DNA of 64,000 nucleotides, from assembly GCF_004379255.2 (NCBI RefSeq), contig NC_056041.1, forward strand, positions 19,437,559 to 19,501,558. Direction: 5' to 3'. The position numbers and the translations under genes were made by a program. The stretch's first letter is position 1. Each line of letters begins with the position of its first letter. This DNA comes from Salvia splendens. Taxonomy: Eukaryota; Streptophyta; Magnoliopsida; Lamiales; Lamiaceae. Below the pieces are notes generated by a model that saw only the letters and a list, made by a program, of their open reading frames with translations, was not told where the DNA came from and ran no database searches. Positions 1 through 12,216 of the stretch are shown here, one piece after another.

Positions 1-22
1 CAAGGCTTATAGCTCCATCGTC

Positions 23-3000
23 TTGTGCCTGAGTGACAGGGTACTCAGGGAAGTCCAAAAGGAGGATGATGCCGCAGGGGTGTGGGAGAAATTGGAGAAG
101 ATTTATATGGAGAAGTCGATTTCGAACAGATTACACCTTAAGCAAAGGCTGTTCAATTTCAGATTCTCTGACTCCAAGAATCTTGGGGGTCAACTTGAAG
201 AATTCAGAAAGTGTATAGACGATCTTGAAAGTGTGGATGATGCCATGAAGGATGAGGACAAGGCTTTGATGTTATTGAATGCTCTGCCTCCAAGCTTTGA
301 GCAGTTTAAGGACTCAATACTACTGGGGAGAGATTCGAAGGTAACTTTGGAAGAGGTATTCTCTGCTTTAAAATTGAAGGGAACGCAGAAATCAAACGAT
401 AAACCTATTGATCAGGCTGCTGAGAGTCTGAGTGTTAGGGTAGCATCAAAGAAGCCTTTTAAATTCAAGAAACCCTCATCTCAGAAATGGAAGCCTCCAA
501 CCACAAAGGGTGCAGATCAGAAAGAGACCAGGAGCTGTTTCTGGTGTAAGAAACCAGGCCATATCAAACAAAACTGTTTTGCTTGGAAAAAGAAGCAAGC
601 TGAGAATGACAGAGAGGAGGGTACAGCTGCTATCACTGAAGAAATTGAAGAAGCAAGAGCCCTAAATGTGGTTAAAAGCAGCCCAATTTCCAAGGTATGG
701 ATCATGGACTCTGGGTGCAGTTTCCATATGTCATCAAATATTGAATGGTTCTGGAATATGAGAGAGTCAGATGGCTCGGTTTTACTAGGAGATGATCATG
801 TATGCGAAGTCAAGGGTGTGGGGGATATATGTTTGAGATTGGATGATGGATGTTTAAGAACACTAACAGATGTTAGATATATTCCATCTATCAAGAGAAA
901 CCTGATCTCCTTGGGCCTTCTTGAAAGGAAAGGCTATAGGTTGACTCTATATGGTGGAGAGATGCTTGTGACAAAGAATGGCCAGATGATTATGAAAGAA
1001 AAATCAGAAACTTTTCAGAAATTTCAGCAATGGTGCACAGAGGTTGAACTGGAAAAGGAAAGGCCACTGAAATGCCTAAGAACTGACAATGGTTTAGAGT
1101 TCTTGTCCCATGAATTTGATGAGTTCTGCAAAAACAAAGGGATTAAGAGGCATAGAACAGTCCCTCACAACCCACAACAAAATGGAGTTGCTGAGAGGGC
1201 AAATAGAACTATCCTAGAGAAGGTAAGGTGTATGCTGATAGCTTCTGGTATGTCAAAGCCATTTTGGGCAGAAGCAGCTTCAACTGCCGTTGTTTTGATC
1301 AACAAGTCTCCATCAGCTGCTATAGAGAGTGAAATCCCGGATAGCAGATGGTATGGCAGTGCTGGGGATTACTCAAGGCTAAGGCCATTCGGGTGTAGAG
1401 CTTATGCTCATATAAAGCAGGACAAATTGGAGCCTAGGGCTCTTAGATGTGTCATGATCGGTTATCAGAAGGGAGTCAGGGGCTATAGGTTATGGTGTTG
1501 TAAGGAAGGGAACAAGAAAGTGGTGGTTAGTAGAGATGTAATCTTCAAAGAATCTGAAATGCCTTTCCTCAACAGAGATACTCAGAGAACTCATTTTGAG
1601 GTGGAGAACCTGAGAAAACCTACAGATGCAACTCAGACTCATCCAAGTCCTACATGTGAAGCCACTGGTGGTGGAACTACTGAAAGCCAAACTGAAGTCA
1701 GAACTCCGGAAAGAGTAATTGCAAGAGACAGAGCAAGAAGGAATATCAAGCTCCCTACCAGATTTAATGATTATGATATGATGCATTATGCTCTAGCAGT
1801 GGCTGATGAGATGGATTATCATGAACCTTCCACCTATAAAGAAGCATTGAGGAGTCCAGAAAAGGATCAATGGTTGCTGGCTATGCAGGAAGAAATTGAT
1901 TGCTTGTACAAAAATCACACATGGATATTGGTATTGAGACCTACTGACCAGAAAACAGTGGGTTGTAAGTGGATTTACAAGAAGAAAGTTGAAGCTTTCA
2001 ACGACAACCAAATCAGATTCAAAGCTAGATTGGTGGCTAAGGGATTCACACAGAAAGAAGGGGTGGACTACAATGAGATTTTTTCACCTGTGGTTAAGCA
2101 CAGTTCCATCAGAATTTTGCTGGCAATTGTTGCACAAAGAGATTGGGAATTAGAGCAACTTGATGTTAAAACAGCCTTTCTTCATGGAGAGCTTGAAGAA
2201 AAGATCTACATAGAACAACCACCTGGCTTCGTTCAACCAGGGGATGAGGGAAAGGTCTGTCTACTGAAGAGAAGCTTATATGGGCTGAAACAAAGTTCAA
2301 GGCAGTGGTATCTTAGATTTAATGAGTTCATGCAGAAGATTGGGTTTGAGAAATCTTTGTATGATCACTGTGTATTCATCAAGAGAAGAGATGGAGTTGC
2401 TGTGGCATATCTACTATTGTATGTAGATGATATGTTGATTTCTGCTAAGCATAAGGAAGAGGTGGAGCTAGTAAAATCTGATCTGAAATCTGAGTTTGAA
2501 ATGAAAGATCTTGGCAATGCTAAGAAGATTCTTGGGATGGAAATTATCAGAGATAGACATCACAAGAAGATATGGCTGACTCAGAGGGATTATATCAGTA
2601 ATGTGATCAAGAAATTTCAGATGGATCAAAGTAAACCAGTGAGCATACCACTGAGTTCTCAGTTCAAACTCAGTATGAATCAAAGCCCCAAAGATGATGA
2701 TCAAAGAAGAGAAATGGACAAGATCCCATATGCGAACATAGTGGGAAGCATCATGTACACCATGGTGTGTACAAGGCCAGATATCAGCCAAGCAATAAGT
2801 GTTGTAAGCAGGTACATGGCTGATCCAGGTCTGGAACACTGGCATGCTTTGAAGTGGATGTTGAGGTACCTCAGTGGTACTCATGATTATGGAATTCTAT
2901 TTGATGGAAGTAAGAAGGTTGAAAAGCAGCCTCTATTGGGATATTGTGATTCTGATTTTGCAACTAATATAGATACAAGGAAGTCCCAATCGGGTTATGT

Positions 3001-3400
3001 ATTCTGCATGTATGGTGCTGCAGTGAGTTGGAAATCCAGTTTGCAGTCTGTAGTGGCACTCTCAACGACAGAAGCTGAGTACATTTCCATGGCTGAGGCT
3101 GTGAAGGAGAGCATGTGGCTGAAAGGAATCTGCTCTGACTTTGGAGTTGATCAAGAAGCTGTGACATTGCTGTGTGACTCAAATAGTGCCATATGTTTAT
3201 CGAAGCACCAGACATTCCATGAGAGGAGTAAGCATGTGGATGTCAAACTACATTTTGTGAGGGATGAAGTTGAAAAAGGCTCGGTGAAGATTGAAAAGGT
3301 GGCTACTGAGCACAATGCAGCTGATATGCTAACAAAGGTGTTACCCGGACTTAAGTTGAAGTATTGCATGGATTTGGTGAATCTGATTCAGCTGGAGTGA
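23..3400 (+). CDS. copia gag-pol polyprotein with internal in-frame deletion
   Basis: A 1125-codon frame without a stop; the true N-terminus probably lies upstream. In order: a UBN2-type gag region; a CCHC zinc knuckle near residues 172-186 (CFWCKKPGHIKQNC); an aspartic protease with DSG near residue 228; an integrase remnant near 350-400; reverse transcriptase with YVDD at about 800-803; and RNase H near 1050-1100 (DSNSAICLSK). The GAG-pre-integrase region and the first half of the integrase core are absent: the second catalytic Asp (RTDNG) and the Glu (VAER) remain, but the first Asp motif is lost. The deletion keeps the frame. A spliced or unusually recent deletion is possible; integrase activity is not expected. 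Confidence 0.88.
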   Translation: MCLSDRVLREVQKEDDAAGVWEKLEKIYMEKSISNRLHLKQRLFNFRFSDSKNLGGQLEEFRKCIDDLESVDDAMKDEDKALMLLNALPPSFEQFKDSILLGRDSKVTLEEVFSALKLKGTQKSNDKPIDQAAESLSVRVASKKPFKFKKPSSQKWKPPTTKGADQKETRSCFWCKKPGHIKQNCFAWKKKQAENDREEGTAAITEEIEEARALNVVKSSPISKVWIMDSGCSFHMSSNIEWFWNMRESDGSVLLGDDHVCEVKGVGDICLRLDDGCLRTLTDVRYIPSIKRNLISLGLLERKGYRLTLYGGEMLVTKNGQMIMKEKSETFQKFQQWCTEVELEKERPLKCLRTDNGLEFLSHEFDEFCKNKGIKRHRTVPHNPQQNGVAERANRTILEKVRCMLIASGMSKPFWAEAASTAVVLINKSPSAAIESEIPDSRWYGSAGDYSRLRPFGCRAYAHIKQDKLEPRALRCVMIGYQKGVRGYRLWCCKEGNKKVVVSRDVIFKESEMPFLNRDTQRTHFEVENLRKPTDATQTHPSPTCEATGGGTTESQTEVRTPERVIARDRARRNIKLPTRFNDYDMMHYALAVADEMDYHEPSTYKEALRSPEKDQWLLAMQEEIDCLYKNHTWILVLRPTDQKTVGCKWIYKKKVEAFNDNQIRFKARLVAKGFTQKEGVDYNEIFSPVVKHSSIRILLAIVAQRDWELEQLDVKTAFLHGELEEKIYIEQPPGFVQPGDEGKVCLLKRSLYGLKQSSRQWYLRFNEFMQKIGFEKSLYDHCVFIKRRDGVAVAYLLLYVDDMLISAKHKEEVELVKSDLKSEFEMKDLGNAKKILGMEIIRDRHHKKIWLTQRDYISNVIKKFQMDQSKPVSIPLSSQFKLSMNQSPKDDDQRREMDKIPYANIVGSIMYTMVCTRPDISQAISVVSRYMADPGLEHWHALKWMLRYLSGTHDYGILFDGSKKVEKQPLLGYCDSDFATNIDTRKSQSGYVFCMYGAAVSWKSSLQSVVALSTTEAEYISMAEAVKESMWLKGICSDFGVDQEAVTLLCDSNSAICLSKHQTFHERSKHVDVKLHFVRDEVEKGSVKIEKVATEHNAADMLTKVLPGLKLKYCMDLVNLIQLE

Positions 3401-3456
3401 TTGTGGAAGATGGATATGCTCTGTGGATTGTCCAGTTGTGTCCCAAGGTGGAGATT

Positions 3457-3944
3457 TGTTATGAGGATTGGGGCAAAACTGCACAATCAGTAAAGCTCGG
3501 TGATTGATTGCAGCTCGGTGTTAGCCGAGCTTAATCGTGCTCGGTGATTAGCCGAGCTTGCTGGTGCTCGGCATTAGCCGAACTTAGTCGAGTTCGGTGT
3601 TGACCGTTGTTATTAACTGATGCATAGACAAACGTGAGCCGTCGGATGCGATTAGTTAGTTAGCTTAAATGACAGCCGTTGGATTTGTTTTGGTTGTTAG
3701 ATTAGTGTTAGTCAAATAGAGTGCATAACCGAGCTGTGCAAGCAGAGTGAGAGAAAAAGATTTTTTCATCCAATCAGTTTGTAATCTTCCACAGAAATTG
3801 AATAAAAGATTCCTCATCGTTTTCTCATTGAGTTCTTGGTTTTCCTTCGTTAAACTCATTTCAATCAATTGTGTGTGTTGTCGATCTTGCTATTCGTTCT
3901 ATTGTTGATCTTGACTGTGTTCGAGATTTGATCGCGTTACATCA
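3457..3944 (+). repeat. 3' LTR of the copia element, with palindromic GCTCGG repeats
   Basis: 488 bp from TG (3457) to CA (3944), just after a purine tract. A polyadenylation-type AATAAA lies at 3801-3806. Between about 3495 and 3600 a 25-28 bp unit is repeated about four times; each unit pairs CTCGGTG with a nearby CCGAGC and so is a small inverted repeat. Such repeats in an LTR upstream region could be transcription-factor sites, but that is inference. Confidence 0.75.
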
Positions 3945-6900
3945 GAGTTCACAAGAAATGATACTATCAAATATCAACATTTCAAACTTATCAAGACATA
4001 TTTCAAATATTGATTCCAACAATTTTAAGGAGCGGGTATAATAATGGGAGAAATCCTTTAACCTCAATTCTTCATACACAACATAAGCCAAAGAGAACAT
4101 ACAGACGAAAAAAATATTTAACAAAAAATGACCATAAAACATATCAATCTCGTTAAGAAAATAACCGGCATAGAACAATATTTATCAAATTGACAACATT
4201 TCTCTCATTCTTATCCATAACCTTCACACCAAGCAACTTAAAGCCATGCTTCCAATTTCACATAAAAATCTTCACTTTAGCAATAAGAATGGCCTTATAT
4301 ATAAAAGTTTAATAAGTAAATGGAATTAATTAACTAACTAATAAAAAGTGTATGTCGATATTGATGGAGGTAAGCACGATATAAAAGAAGGTAGTAGAAA
4401 TATTCTAAATGTGATGACGTGTAAGTTTGGGTTGGCCTGATGCTAACATGCACCTGGAATAATCTCGGCCGTTGGAAAAGATACATGCGGCAAAATCCGT
4501 TTTGAGGTAGTTGCTATAATCATAATTCTATAGAGACCAAAATAATTCACATTGAACTAATTAGTGTATTAGTTGGTTCACATCTCTCTCACACTACTTT
4601 CGATTGGATGATACTAAAATCTCCTTTTTCTTCTCAATTTATAGGCCAATGATTGAAATGTGGTTCGAATACATATGATAAAATAATTGTAAGTAGAATC
4701 CATTAAAGTGCATTAACTTTGTGTGGAAAATTTTCTTTTCGAACTAAGCCATTTCTTATAACCAAATAAGGTATACTGTTTTTAAAAATTTTAAGCAAAC
4801 AAACATAACCTCTCCTAATCACTCATTGTGAAATAGTAAGCCCTAACATTTTATGATTCGTTCCAAATTTTTTAAATGAAAAGGAAATATTTGTGTGTGT
4901 TTTTTTTGAGTAAGTGTTATGATTTGTTGGTGTTCTTCTTTATGAAAGATTTAATTAATGGGCATTGCATGAAAAAAGAATAATAGGCAAGGGAGCTAAA
5001 ATTAGTATATTAGCTATACAGGCCCATGCATTGATGGCACATTTTGGCCCAAGTTTTACGACTAATGAAGAAGCAACACCGTTTTTTTCTTAACTATTCT
5101 TGATTACTCCTTTTAGTTTTGGATCAATATTAATTGAAGCATTTAAAATATTTTTCAATAACCATCTCATAGTCTTTTTAGCCATCCTAAGATCCCAAAA
5201 ACCAGCCCTAATCCATTTTTCACATGTTATATCAGTAATTTTAATTTTAGCCCCAATACCTATAATAAATCAGTCCCAAAATCAGCCTCAAATAGTTTCA
5301 CCAATTTTTACCCTCATGTTTTTGAGTTCACATATAAAATAAAATGATAAATTAGAAAACATAATTAATACTAAAATCTACATAATATTAAAACTGCATA
5401 AAAAAGATATTATAGAAAAAAAACTACAAGTAGAAGGTAAAAAAAAATTCAAAGTCCCAAATTGTTGCAAAGCAGCTGCATTTTGCTTCCTCCTTCGGCT
5501 TTTGGATGGATTCTCAATGTCATTTTTATTTATCGGATTTTGAATCTTTCTTATTCAATTTCTGGTGCACGTGCAGTTTTATTTGATTCATATATTTAAC
5601 TGAAAAAAAAACAATGCACGGATAGATGTTGTGATTTTCAACAGAAAGTCTAATAGATTATTTATTTTTTAAGATATGGGATCTACATATCAATATGAAC
5701 ATTATTATAATCTTGTTCAGGCTATATTTGATGTTGAGAGATGGCAATTACGCATTTAATTAGTTAATTCGTATTTTTATTTGTTTGTTGTATTAAGAGT
5801 TAGGTATATTTTGTTGAAAAAACTTTGTTCTTGTTTATTATTGGTTTGATATTGCTCAGATTCTTGTTGGAGGAGATTTCGTAGTGCCGATTATGGAAGT
5901 TACTCAATAGTTACTAAGAACACAATACATGTTAAAAACACAAGACTTTTGTTTAACTTGGCAGAATTAATGAATTTATTACACACCACATTTTTTTTAC
6001 TGTAGATGCAAGGATGTCAATTGGATAAGCCCAAAGGATTTCAGGCCAACCCCCTCGGTTAGCAGATTAATTGAGAGTGGGCTAATTAGGTTTGTGATTT
6101 TTCGGGTTATAAACTTTCAACCTTAACTCTAAATATTTGAATTTCAGGCTAGTCCAATGAGCTAATCGGATTGTTATCGATAAAATTAATATATAATTTA
6201 ATCTAATACATAATGATGAATATTAGTCTTATTTATAGGATGTAAAACATTTAATTATTACAATTTTAAGATACTCCATATGTTTAAACTCAAACATGAA
6301 TAAATACTAATTTAAAATTTATATCAATAAACTAAAAATTAAACATATTTTAATAAATTTGAACATATTTTAGAAATAGAATATTTCTTATATTTAATAC
6401 TATGAATTTCTAAGAGCATTCATTAAGATCGAATTAGAACTTATTGATTGGTTAGTTCAACAAAGTTGAAGTAAAATTTCAGAATGTGTCGGAACTTTGA
6501 TGTGCTTATTTAAGAGCAAATTTTCTAGATTATGACTGGCTTCCCTTAGGAGTGAATATTGATCTCAGTAAATATGGATTTATCACTAAAAATTATGAAT
6601 GCATGTATGTTGATCTCTAAAAATTGATTTCTTAAAACGACACAAAAATCTTGAGTTATTGAAATTGATTTTTTTCTTTTTGATGTGCAGATTCGAAGTT
6701 AGAAGTTAGGAGTTAGGAGTTAGGAGTTAGGAATGCGTGTTGATGGCCTAACTCATTAGGCCATCCACAACGCTGTCACTATACCGTCCCTTAAAACCCT
6801 ATTTACAGGCCCCACTGTAATAACTTTAATTGAATTAAGAAAAATGAATTATGTGGGAAAAGGTTCAAGAAACAAAATGCGCAGATCATTGCTATAGTTT

Positions 6901-7080
6901 TGGTGTATGATTGGCAAATAACAAAACTATAATCACTACATTTTCAAAAAAAAAAAAGGTAAGAAAGGGATGCATCATACATCCGAATTACAAAGGGAAG
7001 TTGAGCATCAATGAGCTTTGACTATATAATTACAATTGAGTACACGAAAATAAAGTAAAAAAACGTCATTAGTAATATAG
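3945..7080. other. AT-rich intergenic DNA, no gene seen
   Basis: No coding region or RNA gene can be supported. A GAGTTAG-type heptamer is repeated about five times at 6695-6732. Near 6005-6180, a GGATGTCAAT-like end followed by GGCC/GCCC-rich sequence looks like a decayed hAT MITE. At 6742-6775, two Harbinger-type ends (GATGGCC-TAA and TTA-GGCCATCCACAA) face away from each other, and no intact element could be bounded. Confidence 0.6.
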
Positions 7081-7082
7081 TA

Positions 7083-7261
7083 CTCCCTCCGTCCCGGACT
7101 ACTTGCACTTATTTCCTTTCTGGGCGTCCCAAGTTATTTGCACTATTTCCATTTTTAGTAAAAATTTTCACCTACAACCGTAATATTTGACTTTGCTATA
7201 CACTCATTCCTTAATCTCCGTGCCGAAAATGAAACGTGCGAATAGTGCGGGACGGAGGGAG
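7083..7261. mobile_element. Stowaway-type MITE, 179 bp
   Basis: The ends are inverted copies (CTCCCTCCGTCCC / GGGACGGAGGGAG) and are flanked by the dinucleotide TA on both sides (7081-7082, 7262-7263), the Tc1/mariner Stowaway signature. There is no coding capacity. It lies about 1.6 kb upstream of the HD-Zip IV start codon. Confidence 0.88.
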
Positions 7262-7263
7262 TA

Positions 7264-8905
7264 TAAAATAGAGTATAAAAAATGAGATTTTGTGCTGTTT
7301 TATTTTACGAAATGACAAATGGATACAACATAAATAAAAGTTTCCTAAATTAACATCTAAGACATTTTTTTAAAGTTTTGTAATAGTTTGTGAATCCCGT
7401 AGCTAGATCTTTATGTATTTCATGAAAAATATGTTAAAATATTACTAGTAATATTTAGAATTTAAATTGTAATACTTCCTTAATATATATACAATTAGAA
7501 TTTTTTTTTTAAATGTTGAGATTTCAGTATCGTGTAGTATGAGTTTGAAAATGAGTATATCGGTTTAAAAAAATGAAATATGAGTAGATATGCAAAATAA
7601 TTGCGACAGCTAACAATAAATTGTAATCATAATTTCATTTCCTATATTATGATATCAAGATCTACGTTACTCCTAATATACATCCATGTGCATTAAAAAA
7701 AAGGAATATCCCAAAACATCATGTCCTTGTTTATCCAAGATGCAAAAACGGCTAAATCTTTACACTCGGAATTCACTCATTTATTCCCCAATTCTATGCA
7801 TGTAGTGTAGGCGATATATTTTAAGATGAAATACTCTGAATTTTACAAGTGTGATGCCACGCGCCAAATAGAGCGCGTGGGGGAGATAATTTCAGACACT
7901 CCTCACGTACATTGGTAATAGTGGACCCTACGCCCACCCCATCTCGAAATCTTGCCTTATTTTAAATTCATTTCCTTTTTTTTCCAATTTATTTTCAACA
8001 AAATTTCGATCTCATACTGCGACCGTGTTTGGATTTCTCCAACAGATTCAATTCAATCTTGGGAAGGGGCCTCTTCACTGCAGCATATATATATATATAT
8101 ATACAACTTATATATGTGTATGTAAGAAAAAAGCAGAGAGAGAAATAGTTGATTGACTAAAGTTGTGCGACTTCTGTGACTGTAAGTCAGCTCTCAACCT
8201 GCCAAGAAACCATTTTTAAATCGACATAAATTATTCAATTCGAGGAATAAGCGATTCTGAGAAATTGTATTTTTCTGCTTTTTTTGTAGTTTTTGATATT
8301 GCTTTGCTTTGCTTTGCTTCTACTGTGAAAGTCGCACTCAATTGGACATTTTTCACTTGTTTGGAGTTTTCACACAACCAAAAAGGTTGTCTTTTTATGC
8401 GTACTTTTTCCTCCTTTTCTTGTCTTGTTCAATATACTTCCCCCCCCCAAGATTTCAGATTTCAGAATCGGGGGAAAAAGCTTTTCATAAAGTGGTGCTT
8501 GATTAGAAATAAAAAAGATAAAGGGGGGTTTGTTTATAGATTCGATTGGAAAAGTCAGCCGTGTTTTTTAAATGTGAAATGAGGGGCCTTGAAACTTCGC
8601 TTTCGTCTGTATTTAGATAGTCAAAAACCTAGAAATTGTGAGCTTGATTAGGGTTTCAAGACAAAGTTTTGATCTTTATGTGTGAGGGAGCTCCGTTGTC
8701 ATCTACCAACCCCGTTTCGGTGTTCTTAAATTTTCTGGGGTTTTGGTTGGTGAATAAGTTCATGGGAGTTGGATTTTTGCGTGTCTTATAATAACTATTT
8801 ACTGCTCATAAACTCATTTATGGTTGAGGGCGATCGACTAGAAAGATGAGAGAGAAGCATTTTTTTTGAAATTTTTAGTAGTGAATTCCATTCCACCCTC
8901 TTTAG
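7264..8905 (+). promoter_or_regulatory. upstream region and probable 5' leader of the HD-Zip IV gene
   Basis: This interval separates the MITE from the start codon. It holds a (TA)n tract at about 8083-8102, then pyrimidine-rich and T-rich stretches typical of a plant 5' UTR or leader intron. No convincing L1-box (TAAATGYA) was seen in the stretch checked by eye. The transcription start is not determinable from sequence alone. Confidence 0.4.
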
Positions 8906-11900
8906 ATGAGCTTTGGGGGATTTCCTAAAAAGAGTAGTGGAGAGAAAATGGTTGCTGATGGCTTGTTTTCATACAATGTTATGTCAACTGCTGCAAATTC
9001 TGTGCAAATGCTCCAATCATCTTATTCTCAGCCTTTGTTTTCCTCTCAGCCCCTCTCTCTTGCCCTTGTATGCACTCTTTCTCTCCCACTGTGTTTGTGT
9101 GTGTGTGAAAGAATCAATTTTTTTGCTCTAGGATTTATGTTTAAGATGCTTATTTATGAACTTTATTAATGTTGTGATGTGTGTTTATGTTTATTGTGGA
9201 GGCAGCCCAAGATGGAGAATCTTGGGGGGATGGGCTTGTTGGGGGAGAGTCATGATGGTGGTTTGATCGGCAGAATGAGGGAGGACGAGCTCGAGAGTAG
9301 ATCCGGCAGCGACAACTTTGAAGGCGCATCGGGTGATGATGACAATCCTACTCATAATAAAGCTTCCAAAAGGAAAAAATACCATAGGCACACTGCATTC
9401 CAAATTCAAGAACTCGAAGCGTACGTTTAGCTCGCTTTTTGATAATTGTTTGTTTTGAATTATATTGCAAGTATTGTAATTTCCGAATGTTTTGTACTAT
9501 AGTTCTTTTAAGGATAATCCACATCCCGATGAGAAAGCGAGATTGGAGCTCGGGAAGAGGCTCAGTTTGGAGGGCAGGCAGGTCAAGTTTTGGTTTCAGA
9601 ACAGAAGAACACAAATGAAGGTAATTTGCCAATGTTCAACGTTTTTTTTCGATGCTAAGCATGTCGGTTGTTAATATTAGAATCGCTAAGTGATGTGCAT
9701 TACTGATATAACTGTGATTACGAAGACTCAATTAGAGCGGCATGAGAATTCAATTCTGAAACAAGAAAATGACAAGCTCCGGATTGAGAACATTGCCATG
9801 AAAGAAGCCATGAGAAGCCCGATGTGTGAGAACTGTGGCAGCCCGGCCATTCTTGGAGATGTACCTATTGAGCAGCACCATCTTATGATCGAGAATGCAA
9901 GGTTGAAGGATGAACTCAGCCGACTGCACCACCTAGGAGACAAGTTCTTGGGAAGGACTAATGCTTCTATGCCGCCGCCATTAATGAGCAACTCTAGTTT
10001 GGATCTCTCAGTTGGCAGAAATGGATTTAGTGGGTTGAACTCTATGGATGCCGGGGCTGGGATTCCTTTAGGACTTGATTTTGGCAATAGGATGTCAAAT
10101 TCCTTTCCCATCATGCCACCTAATGGACCTCCCATGAATATGGTCAACTTAAGTGCTCCTTTCGATAATTCGTTATTTGTAGAGCTCGCGATGGCTGGGA
10201 TTAATGAGCTGATAAAGTTAGCCCAGCTCGATAGCCCTCTTTGGTTCCGAAGCTTGGAAGGAAATGGAGAATCTCTGAATCTTGAGGAGTACTCTAAGAT
10301 GTTTTCTCCTTGCATTGGTGTAAAGCCCAACCATTTTGTTACTGAAGCTACAAGAGCTACATGCAATGTGATGATCAACAGCATGCAACTCGTGGAGGCA
10401 TTGATGGACCCGGTAATTTCTTTAATTATTGACGCCGTCTCATTCTATTTTCCTAATAATGTTTACCATTCAACTTAATGATTGTATACTTACCATATGC
10501 AGAAGCAGTGGACAGAATTGTTCCCATGGAACATCGGGAGTGCCTCGATTCTTGACATAATTTCTCCTGGGATAGGTGGAAGTAAAAACGGAATGCTGCA
10601 ACTGGTTTGTTATTCTTACCTTACCTTTCCAGCAAAACAAATTGGGAAAAGGAAATAACAAAGTGAAATCTATGTTTGTTTTTCTAGATGCAAGCCGAGT
10701 TCCAAATTCCCTCACCTTTGGTTCCTATCCGCCAAGTGAAGCTCATTCGTTTCTGCAAGCAGCATGGAGAGGACATGTGGGCTGTGGTTGACATCTCTGT
10801 CGACTCTTTACTGCACGCTATAACTGGAAATGTCCCTGTCCATTGCCGCAGACTCCCTTCCGGTTGCATTGTGCAAGATACGCCAAATGGCTATTCCAAG
10901 GTAATTCGCGTCGATGACTTTGTTTTTCCATACTTTCACTACTATACTGTATATAGTTCTTTGAGTATTTGCATTACAACCTTCGATGACTTGCTTCCGG
11001 ATCTGTTTTTTTTTTCTAATTAATATCAGTTTTATGGAACTACAAACCAAGTGATTTACATAGCTATATTTTCTGAGATTTGTGGAATCTCCTTTGGGCA
11101 TTGGTTTCCTTAGTAAAGGGTACTTACAATATAAGGAAAATTGTACTTTCTTAATTTGAAAATGCTAATTCAGATGACGTGGATTGAGCACACTGAGTAC
11201 GACGAGCGCATCACCCATCAACTGTACCGGCCATTACTGAGGTCCGGGATCGCCTTTGGTGCTCAAAAGTGGCTGTCCAATCTGCATAGGCAATGCGAAC
11301 TTTTTGCTTCCATCATGTCGTCTGGTGGCGATCATTCGGGTACGACTTTGAGGAGTATTATGTTTTACGAGGGAACGACGTGGATGCTCATATATCTCTC
11401 CCCATGTTTTTACATTGCAGTAGTCCCTCCTAGTGGCAAAAAGGGCATAGTAAAGCTGGCGCAGCGAATGACGCGTGGCTTCTGTTCTGGCATCTGTTCA
11501 ACTGTAGACGAGTGGGAGGTGGTCCAGGACGCGGACAACACCAAGCTGATGACGCGGAAGAGCTCTGGCAATAGTGGCGCGCCACCTGGCGTCATATTGA
11601 GCGCTTCCACGACCGAGTGGATGCCCGTGTCTCCACAGCACTTGCTCGACTTCTTACAGGATGAGAAAACCAGGAGCCACTGGGATGTTTTATCTCAAGA
11701 CGGCCCCATGCGATCCATGCTCCGTCTCCCCAAGGGCCACGATCCCGACAACTACATCTCCATTCTCCAAACAAGCGTGAGTTTTCAAAAAAAAAAAAAA
11801 GAACTACATCCCGCGCCACTTGTCGTTCTGTTTTATATTCATGTCGTATATATGTCCAGGCTGCTGCTAGCGCAGATGCGAACCAGAGCAACGTGCTGAT

Positions 11901-12216
11901 CTTGCAAGAAACGAGCGGAGACGCGTTGGGAGCGGTGGTGGTTCACGCTGCTGTCCCGGCCGCAGAAATGGACGTGGTGATGAGCGGTGGGGACCCTGCT
12001 GGGGTGCCTATCCTGCCCTCGGGATTTGCGATATTTCCGGATTGTTTCCCGGAGAGCGGGAGCAGTGGCGGGGGAGGGTCGCTGCTGAGCATCGGGTTCC
12101 AGATACTGGTAAGCAACCTGCCCGCGGCGCAGCTGACTATTGAGTCGGTGAACACGGTGAAGTCGCTCATCGCTCGAACGCACCAGGGTATCAAAGGCGG
12201 GCTGCAGTGCAACTGA
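8906..12216 (+). CDS. HD-Zip class IV homeodomain transcription factor (ANL2/HDG type)
   Basis: Nine exons join without a frame break: 8906-9067, 9206-9420, 9503-9620, 9726-10412, 10503-10604, 10688-10900, 11174-11339, 11421-11776, 11860-12216 (2376 nt, 791 aa). All introns are GT-AG. The acidic N-terminus is followed by a homeodomain at about 110-166 ([10 protein letters not shown]), a zipper-loop-zipper to about 235 with a CENC redox-type motif (C199, C202), a START domain from about 315, and a C-terminal HD-SAD region ending LQCN. Known family members bind L1-box DNA in the nucleus and control epidermal identity, trichomes or anthocyanin. The length matches the family (about 720-800 aa). 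The exact orthologue (ANL2, HDG1 or HDG2) cannot be settled here. Confidence 0.93.

Larger units (their letters stand above)
1..3944 (+). mobile_element. Ty1/copia LTR retrotransposon, 3' portion
   Basis: The left end lies outside the window, so neither the 5' LTR nor the TSD can be checked. The visible part is a gag-pol reading frame, a purine-rich tract just before 3457, and a 3' LTR from TG at 3457 to CA at 3944. The order protease, integrase, reverse transcriptase, RNase H identifies Ty1/copia (Pseudoviridae type); the protein resembles the Tnt1/Retrofit group. The coding frame is open, but part of the integrase is missing, so the element is probably not autonomous. Confidence 0.9.

Noticed and set aside
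9728..10384. 218-codon minus-strand open frame
   Set aside because: Lies wholly within exon 4 of the HD-Zip IV gene and shows no domain; a shadow frame.
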